From an uncultured archaeon (GTDB lineage Archaea > Halobacteriota > Methanosarcinia > Methanosarcinales > Methanoperedenaceae), in NCBI GenBank assembly GCA_902386255.1, contig CABMII010000070.1:1-39603 (forward strand): a stretch of DNA of 39,603 bases. The letters run 5' to 3'. The notes beneath the pieces are model-generated. The model was given only the letters and a program-made list of their open reading frames with translations, had not been told where the DNA came from and did not search any database. Shown here piece after piece: positions 34,254 through 39,603 of this stretch; the first letter of the stretch is position 1; each line of letters opens with the position of its first letter. Made by a program: the position numbers and the translations under genes.

Positions 34254-36883
34254 TGGGGAAATATGCAGTCCTCTTTTTAATAATTATATCCGGTTTGGGG
34301 CAGGTATCTGAAGCGGCGACGAATGTAAGCGCGTGCCGGACGATTTCCTCGCCAGGGGAATATGTGCTCAACACGAGCCTATCGAATATCAATGTGATAT
34401 GGGCGGGTGGTTATTGCATTAGTATCACCTCAAGCGACGTGGTTTTTGACGGCAATGGCAAGACGATTGGTGGCATTGGTGAAAGCATAGGCGTGCTTGT
34501 TCAAGGAGGAATTCTCTCAAATGTCACCATAAAAAATCTGGGGGTAACAAACTGGGAAACCGGTATCGCCTATACTGGTGCCCAAAATGGAAGCATAAAC
34601 AATAACAATGCCAGCAATAACTCCTACCTTGGAATCGATGTTGAAAATTCTGCCATCAATAATACCATAACCAACAACACTGCAAACTCGAACGGTTATG
34701 GAGTATATGCGTCTGATGGTCATGGAATTGGTCTCTTTGCTTATGCAAATAACAACACCTTATCTAACAACACGGCAAACTCGAATAGTTACTGCGGAAT
34801 AGGAATTCAAGCTTCAAGCGATAATACGATAGAGAATAGTGTACTTGATGGAAATTATTATGGGATATACACAATGGATGATTCAGAAAATGTAAGCGGC
34901 AACGTATATCGTGGAAATATGGTTACGAATACGAGTACGGATGGCATTTACTTCTACACTAAAGATAAAAATATTTCAAGCATGAATATAGAAAATAATA
35001 CTATTATAAGCTCTTATAATGGTATTTACTTCTACGCTAAAAATAACAATATTTCAAGCATGAATATAGAAAATAATACTATAACAAGCTCTTATAATGG
35101 TGTTAATCTTTCCGCAGAATATGACTATGAGATATTCGATGGCACGATAAAGAACAACACAATCAGTGGCGCATCACACCATGGGATAGATTTGGCTGGT
35201 AAACTTCACGATAATTACATCTACGACAACAATTTCAACAACAGCCAAAATGCATATACAAATACCAGTTCGTATAATAAATGGAACATTACTAAAACTT
35301 CGGGAACAAATAGTATGGGCGGACCATATATCGGCGGCAACTTCTGGGCATACCCGAATGGTACCGGATTCTCACAGACATGCACTGATGCAAATGGTGA
35401 TGGGATATGCGATTCAAACTTAACTTTTGATGCGAATAATATCGACTACCTGCCGCTCTCATTGAACTTCACTTCCAATAATACGCCGCCAGCAAGTGTT
35501 ACCAGCCTGACAAACATAAACTATGCTTCAAATTATATCAACTGGACCTGGTCTGACCCCTCTGATAGCGATCTTGCAAATGTTACCATATACCTGAACG
35601 GAACATTCATGACCAATGTATCAAAAGGCGTACAATATTACAATGCAACTGGACTCAGTGCCAATACCACTTATGAAATAAGTACACGCACGGTTGATAA
35701 TTCCGGGAATATCAACCAGAGCTGGGTGAATCACACATCAAGGACAGCAGAACCCGATACCACACCGACTGATATAGACGCCTGCGGAATAATTTCCTCG
35801 CCTGGGGAATATGCGCTCAACACGAGCATAGCAGACAGCGGAGCATCAAACTGCATAGAGATTACTTCAAACGATGTGACTTTTGACGGTATGGGTTACA
35901 CGGTTGATGGAATAGATGGCTGGGGTACATCTGGCATTTATGTGTATAATTCTACATATCAGCTAACAAATGTAATCGTAAAAAATGTTACTGTAACTGA
36001 ATGGGGTTATGGTATCTACTATGAGAATGCATCCAATGGAACCATAGAAAACAATACATTAAATTCAAACATTGTTGGAATATACACTAAAGTATCATCA
36101 AATCCGGTATTTGGCAACATATATCGTGGAAATATTATTACTATTACGAGTACGAATGGCATTTACTTCGACGATACTTGTAATAACAATATTTCCAGCA
36201 TGACCATAGAAAATAATACGATAACAAGCTCTTATAATGGCATTTATCTTTCCGCTGAATGTTATGAAATATTCGATTTCACGATAAAGAATAACACAAT
36301 CAGTGACGCATCACACTATGGGATAAATTTGGATGGTGCTCTTCACGATAATTATATCTACGACAATAATTTCAACAACAGCCAAAATGCACATATAAAT
36401 AGTGGTTCCTATAATAACTGGAACAGTACTAATACTTCGGGACCAAACATTTTGGGCGGACCATATATTGGCGGCAACTTCTGGGCTCAGCCTGATGGCT
36501 CAGGTTTCAGCCAGACCTGTGTTGATGAGGATGGCAACGGGATATGTGATTCAATCTATGAAATTGATAACAGTGGCAATAATATCGACTACTCTCCACT
36601 CACTTCCGATAATACACCGCCCGCCAGCATCACGAACCTTGCGGCCAACAGCATTTCCCAAACATACATCAACTGGACATGGTCTGATCCATCTGATTCG
36701 GATTTTTCTAAAGTAATGATATACCTTGACGGGGTATTCCAAATAAATGTATCGAAAGGCGTATTGTATTACAATGCCGCAGGACTTAGCGCCAATACCC
36801 AGTACATAATAAGCACGCGTACTGTTGACCAGACCGGAAACATAAACCAGACCTGGAAAAATAAACCAGACCTGGAAAAATAA
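34250..36883 (+). CDS. NosD-like parallel beta-helix surface protein (N-terminal part, frameshifted)
   Basis: 877 residues as read. After a signal peptide come two tandem modules, each a right-handed parallel beta-helix with N-N-T-I-x-S-S-Y-N-G-I repeats like periplasmic NosD, then G-G-P-Y-I-G-G-N-F-W and an FN3-like domain. Asn-rich, as in methanogen S-layer proteins. The frame ends early because of a 19-bp duplication at 36844-36881. The first module's end (NINQSWVNHTSRTA) shows the missing continuation. Probably on the cell surface. Confidence 0.85.
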   Translation: MMGKYAVLFLIIISGLGQVSEAATNVSACRTISSPGEYVLNTSLSNINVIWAGGYCISITSSDVVFDGNGKTIGGIGESIGVLVQGGILSNVTIKNLGVTNWETGIAYTGAQNGSINNNNASNNSYLGIDVENSAINNTITNNTANSNGYGVYASDGHGIGLFAYANNNTLSNNTANSNSYCGIGIQASSDNTIENSVLDGNYYGIYTMDDSENVSGNVYRGNMVTNTSTDGIYFYTKDKNISSMNIENNTIISSYNGIYFYAKNNNISSMNIENNTITSSYNGVNLSAEYDYEIFDGTIKNNTISGASHHGIDLAGKLHDNYIYDNNFNNSQNAYTNTSSYNKWNITKTSGTNSMGGPYIGGNFWAYPNGTGFSQTCTDANGDGICDSNLTFDANNIDYLPLSLNFTSNNTPPASVTSLTNINYASNYINWTWSDPSDSDLANVTIYLNGTFMTNVSKGVQYYNATGLSANTTYEISTRTVDNSGNINQSWVNHTSRTAEPDTTPTDIDACGIISSPGEYALNTSIADSGASNCIEITSNDVTFDGMGYTVDGIDGWGTSGIYVYNSTYQLTNVIVKNVTVTEWGYGIYYENASNGTIENNTLNSNIVGIYTKVSSNPVFGNIYRGNIITITSTNGIYFDDTCNNNISSMTIENNTITSSYNGIYLSAECYEIFDFTIKNNTISDASHYGINLDGALHDNYIYDNNFNNSQNAHINSGSYNNWNSTNTSGPNILGGPYIGGNFWAQPDGSGFSQTCVDEDGNGICDSIYEIDNSGNNIDYSPLTSDNTPPASITNLAANSISQTYINWTWSDPSDSDFSKVMIYLDGVFQINVSKGVLYYNAAGLSANTQYIISTRTVDQTGNINQTWKNKPDLEK
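36844..36881 (+). repeat. 19-bp tandem duplication causing a frameshift
   Basis: AAACCAGACCTGGAAAAAT occurs twice in a row (36844-36862 and 36863-36881). Removing one copy restores the downstream frame exactly: codon phase at 36882 minus 19 equals the upstream phase. The joined product would read N-I-N-Q-T-W-K-N-N-T-A-R-T-V. Confidence 0.9.
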
Positions 36884-37706
36884 TACCGCGAGAACAGTTC
36901 ACGCTCCGACACCGACCCCCACTCCAACATCGACTCCCACTCCTACATCGACTCCCACTCCTACATCGACTCCCACTCCTACACCGACTCCCACTCCGAC
37001 ACCGACCTCGACCGTTAACAGCGGACATTATCCAACCGTGAGCCCCACAGCAACTTCCACTTCAAAAGCTACTCCAACTCCTACTGCCACAACGCCTGCG
37101 CCAAAATTGACAACGATAACAGTCTCACCATCGAATGCTTCTGTTGCTATAAACAATACAAAGACATTTACGGCATCAACAAAGGACCAATTCGGCAACC
37201 CGATGACAGTTCCTGTAAGCTGGAGCAGCAGTAATATTTCTATTGGCTTAATCGATTCATCCGGTGTGTTCAAAGGAATAACCCCGGGAATTGTTACAAT
37301 TACCGCGAGCAGTGGAAATGTCAGTGGAACAGTTATAGCAATTGTAATAGAAACTGGTTATCGTCTCTGGTTGGTAGCACCCCGGGAATTTTCAGATACC
37401 CTGCAAGAGAATACTTACAAGATGAATTTCATTGTAAATCCTGCAAGTTCAGGTTCTTTAAGAACCGAAGAAAATTACAATGTGGCTTTAAATGTTTATA
37501 ATAGCGGCGTTGGAGGCGGATATAGCGAAAATGGATTCAAACTCTATCTTGTGCCCGAGCTTGCGTATTTTTCTTATTTAAATGACATCACAGTGAATGA
37601 CCCGTGGCAAAAAATAACTCCCAAATACTCTATTTGGACCCTTTTAACAACCCCGATAGATAATTTACTAAATACACTAAAAACTCTAATCGGGTCTATT
37701 TTGTAG
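36882..37706 (+). pseudogene. C-terminal part of the NosD-like protein, out of frame
   Basis: An open frame without its own start at the beginning. N-T-A-R-T-V-H-A matches the end of the first FN3 module (HTSRTA). A Pro/Thr linker follows (36901-37110, low-complexity 18-bp DNA repeats), then a Big_2-like Ig domain (T-I-T-V-S-P-S-N-A-S-V-A-I-N-N-T-K-T-F) and a C-terminal domain with no membrane anchor I can see. The repaired gene (34250-37706 minus 19 bp) would encode about 1145 residues. An internal ATG at 37038 could express the tail alone. Confidence 0.75.
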
Positions 37707-37812
37707 CTTTATAAAAAATTAATTCCATGGTAATAATTGTTAGAGACACCTGCTCTGAGTTTACATCAACCGTAAGCTATAAATACCATCGTTCGTATAT
37801 ACACGAATTGTT

Positions 37813-37869
37813 GTGGGCAGGGAAAAACTTTTTTAACCATACCACCACCATAATCCCCTTCCTGCCCAC
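37813..37869. repeat. Inverted repeat in the gap before xerA
   Basis: GTGGGCAGG (37813-37821) and CCTGCCCAC (37861-37869) form a 9-bp stem around a 39-nt loop. The 283-bp gap also carries a TATA-like word near 37780 and array 2 at its right end. I see no convincing gene there. Confidence 0.5.
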
Positions 37870-37898
37870 TAACCTCCTTATGATGACAAAATTCGATG

Positions 37899-37986
37899 CC
37901 GTTACGGAAATTAATAAATGTATCCCGTAACGGTATTTACTAATAAAAAACCCGTTACGGAATGTTTTACTGTAAATCCGTTACGC
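37899..37986. repeat. CCGTWACGG array 2
   Basis: Sites start at 37899 (CCGTTACGG), 37925 (CCGTAACGG), 37952 (CCGTTACGG) and 37978 (CCGTTACGC). Spacing is 26, 27 and 26 bp. The array ends 3 bp from the xerA stop codon. Each spacer is AT-rich, and site 2 is followed by TATT as in the other two arrays. Confidence 0.9.
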
Positions 37987-37989
37987 AAT

Positions 37990-38826
37990 TCACAGCATAT
38001 CCAGCGGGCTTTTAATCTTCTTTATCTCCTCGCTGGAAACCTGGGTATAAATCTGTGTGGTCTGCAAATTCGAGTGACCGAGAAGCTTCTGTATTTTCCT
38101 GATGTCCACGCCGTTTTCAAGCAGGTGCGTGGCGAATGAATGCCGCAGAGTGTGGACATGAACATCTTTTTCTATCCCGGCCCTTTCTGCTGAAACCTTT
38201 ATCGCATGCTGTATGCCGCGCGGCGACATTTTCTTCCCGTTTACCGAGAAAATGAGTCCCTTGCCATCGGCTCCAGTCTTTTCCTGGTACTCAAGAAGGT
38301 CTTTCCTGAACATCTCTGAAACTATGAATATCCTGTCCTTTGCGCCTTTCCCCATGCGCACCCACCCGATTCCGTCGTTTACGTCAAGGTCCGAGTATTT
38401 CAGGTTAATACATTCCGAAAGCCGAAGCCCTGTTGAGTAAAGTAGTTCGATTAGCAGCCTGTGCTTTTCATTTTTAGTATTATCCAGCAGGTCATGTATT
38501 TCCCTGCGACTGAGTATGACGGGCAGCTTTTTCGATGCCTTTGGTGTTTTTATGAGCGAAAGGTTTTTTCCAAGCATGTCTGTATAAAAAAATTTTAGTG
38601 AGGCTTTTATCAACGCAATTGAAGCGTTTGACAATGAATGGTCTGACATCTTGTAAGCAAGAAATTCCTTTATGTCGTCATCACTAATTTCTTCGGGGGA
38701 TTTGTTTATATATTCAAGGAACTTGCGATTGTAGAAGAGGTACATCTTTGAGGTCTGCTTTGAAAAACCTCGCAGTTTCAGCTCAGTCTCAAGCTTTTTT
38801 AATGTTGATGGCAGTTCTATTGTCAT
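37990..38826 (-). CDS. xerA: Tyrosine recombinase XerA
   Basis: 278 residues, the size of archaeal XerA. The catalytic set is complete: R135 (T-G-L-R-L-S-E), K160 (G-K-G-A-K), H225 and R228 (H-T-L-R-H), H251 (L-G-H-S-N) and the nucleophile Y260 (Q-I-Y-T). The N-terminal SAM-like core-binding domain spans ~1-95. A perfect dif-like site is 32 bp upstream of the start, and CCGTWACGG arrays lie on both sides. A chromosome-dimer-resolving role is likely; an integrase of a lost element is the alternative. Confidence 0.95.
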   Translation of the reverse strand: MTIELPSTLKKLETELKLRGFSKQTSKMYLFYNRKFLEYINKSPEEISDDDIKEFLAYKMSDHSLSNASIALIKASLKFFYTDMLGKNLSLIKTPKASKKLPVILSRREIHDLLDNTKNEKHRLLIELLYSTGLRLSECINLKYSDLDVNDGIGWVRMGKGAKDRIFIVSEMFRKDLLEYQEKTGADGKGLIFSVNGKKMSPRGIQHAIKVSAERAGIEKDVHVHTLRHSFATHLLENGVDIRKIQKLLGHSNLQTTQIYTQVSSEEIKKIKSPLDML

Positions 38827-38849
38827 AATACCACAATTTTGGCTTTCAA

Positions 38850-38861
38850 GGTATATAAAAA
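38850..38861 (-). promoter_or_regulatory. TATA box of xerA
   Basis: The reverse strand reads TTTTTATATACC, ending 23 nt before the ATG, so the transcript is probably leaderless. The first bases overlap the left arm of the dif-like site, which implies that XerA binding could repress its own gene. Confidence 0.5.
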
Positions 38862-38891
38862 CTGCGTATAATCTATCTTATACGCAGTTTT
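38858..38891. other. dif-like Xer recombination site
   Basis: AAAACTGCGTATAA (38858-38871), spacer TCTATC, TTATACGCAGTTTT (38878-38891): perfect 14-bp arms around a 6-bp spacer. Arms ending in TATAA/TTATA with a 6-bp centre are the known architecture of bacterial and archaeal dif sites. It lies directly upstream of xerA. Confidence 0.75.
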
Positions 38892-39053
38892 AGGAGTTTT
38901 AAGCGGTTTTTTGATTATTTGATAGGGAAATTAAAGATATTACACCCGAAACTCTGGAAAGTCCAGAATGCAGGTAGGAAATGTAGGGGTGAATAAAGAA
39001 GATTTACCATAAATTAAAATAAGAGGTTTGAATATAAATAATACATGGAAGTT

Positions 39054-39142
39054 CCGTAACGGAATTAAGTTTGATAATTTCCGTAACGGTATTGTTTAAA
39101 GAATTTACCGTAACGGATTTTAGTTACCAAGCCCCGTTACGG
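39054..39142. repeat. CCGTWACGG array 3
   Basis: Sites start at 39054, 39081 and 39108 (all CCGTAACGG) and at 39134 (CCGTTACGG). Spacing is 27, 27 and 26 bp. The array ends 11 bp from the stop codon of the reverse-strand DUF3147-like gene and lies 163 bp from the dif-like site. Confidence 0.9.
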
Positions 39143-39153
39143 AATGTGAGAGG

Positions 39154-39503
39154 TTATACCAGACGGGAAATCCTGGACGCCAAGGGAATAAGCAAAGCCC
39201 ACACAAACAAACCGAGAGCAAGACTTTTGACGAGTCCTATTCGCTGCGTGAGCAGGATCACTGTGAAAATATATGCAAACCACGGTATATTCCCGACAAC
39301 TACCCCTTTTGCAAAATCAACCGCAGCATTTTCACCGACTGCACTGCCGACTATTAGCAGGCTTACGATTGTGGCCGCCGGTATGGTTGCAATGATGCCG
39401 CCAAATTTAGGGTCAAATGCCTCTGCTAGCCATGTTGTTCCCGCTATGGCTGCGCCGCCTATTAAAAACCTGATTAAGACCGGAGTTTATAAAATAATAC
39501 CAT
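39154..39503 (-). pseudogene. DUF3147/GlpM-like small membrane protein, apparent frameshift near the start
   Basis: The reverse strand encodes about 107 residues: I-R-F-L-I-G-G-A-A-I-A-G-T-T-W-L-A-E, then D-P-K-F-G-G-I-I-A-T-I-P-A-A-T, with three to four membrane helices, ending S-R-I-S-R-L-V. No ATG, GTG or TTG lies between the upstream stop and this segment. An ATG at 39503 reads M-V-L-F-Y-K-L-R-S and then hits TAA. One missing base near 39477 would join the two. It may be a true frameshift, a sequencing error or an unusual start. Confidence 0.65.
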
Positions 39504-39603
39504 AACCAAAAACGGTAGTTCAATTTTTTGTAGGGTCTACATAATAATTAAATTAAACTTTTTATTCCCTATCTATAAATAATGAATGGTTTTCAGATGA
39601 TAC

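Noticed and set aside
36901-37000. Regular CGACTCCCACTCC repeats as a CRISPR or regulatory array
   Set aside because: They are codon-level repeats of a Pro/Thr linker in a surface protein reading frame.
39071-39505. 144-codon forward ORF at the right end
   Set aside because: It is antisense to the DUF3147-like membrane protein frame and begins inside array 3.

Overview
The window reads as chromosomal DNA of a methanogen-related euryarchaeon. The archaeal markers are ribosomal protein LX with prefoldin alpha and FtsY, RNase P component 4, an archaeosine TgtA, CDP-archaeol synthase, a GPN-loop GTPase, TATA boxes about 24 nt before start codons, and an archaeal XerA. A UbiA/UbiD pair of the kind used for menaquinone, large NosD-type and Ig-repeat surface proteins, and many accessory genes fit a Candidatus Methanoperedens (ANME-2d) or similar Methanosarcinales genome. 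That placement is inference; no rRNA or mcr gene is present.

Layout. 1-3.2 kb: a DUF2283/DUF4258 pair, a molybdopterin-domain oxidoreductase, a dCMP deaminase-carS-pyrE operon, and divergent queC. 3.35-6.10 kb: an AT-rich four-gene islet, including a HEPN-like protein, sitting between the two halves of a hairpin repeat that is intact at 23.8 kb. 6.1-9 kb: small Cys-rich proteins, a nitroreductase, a DUF1405 membrane protein and an acyltransferase. 9-9.75 kb: a vapBC-type pair behind a palindromic operator. 9.8-13 kb: tgtA, then rpl18a(LX)-pfdA-ftsY on the other strand. 13-16.7 kb: a TPR membrane protein and a type II restriction-modification pair whose methylase carries an in-frame tandem duplication. 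16.9-21.1 kb: an ArsB/NhaD-type permease, a Cys-rich mini-protein and a large radical SAM protein. 21.1-24 kb: a DUF255 thioredoxin-domain gene between two copies of a cloverleaf-like repeat. 24-27 kb: RNase P component 4, repeat relics, a SEC-C protein, an orphan antitoxin-like ORF and a duplicated ubiA 3' end. 27.1-30.5 kb: ubiA, GPN GTPase, ubiD and a small Cys protein. 30.5-37.7 kb: an RHH regulator and a cell-surface gene cluster whose last gene is frameshifted by a 19-bp duplication. 37.9-39.5 kb: xerA with a perfect dif-like site upstream, then a frameshifted membrane protein gene.

The most unusual signal is a set of three similar arrays (30466-30553, 37899-37986, 39054-39142). Each holds four 9-bp CCGTWACGG palindromes spaced about 24-28 bp apart. 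Two arrays bracket xerA/dif and the third lies between an RHH protein gene and the ubiD operon. This may be a chromosome-segregation or regulatory system not named by the standard families. The cloverleaf repeat and the islet inserted at a hairpin apex are the next best leads.
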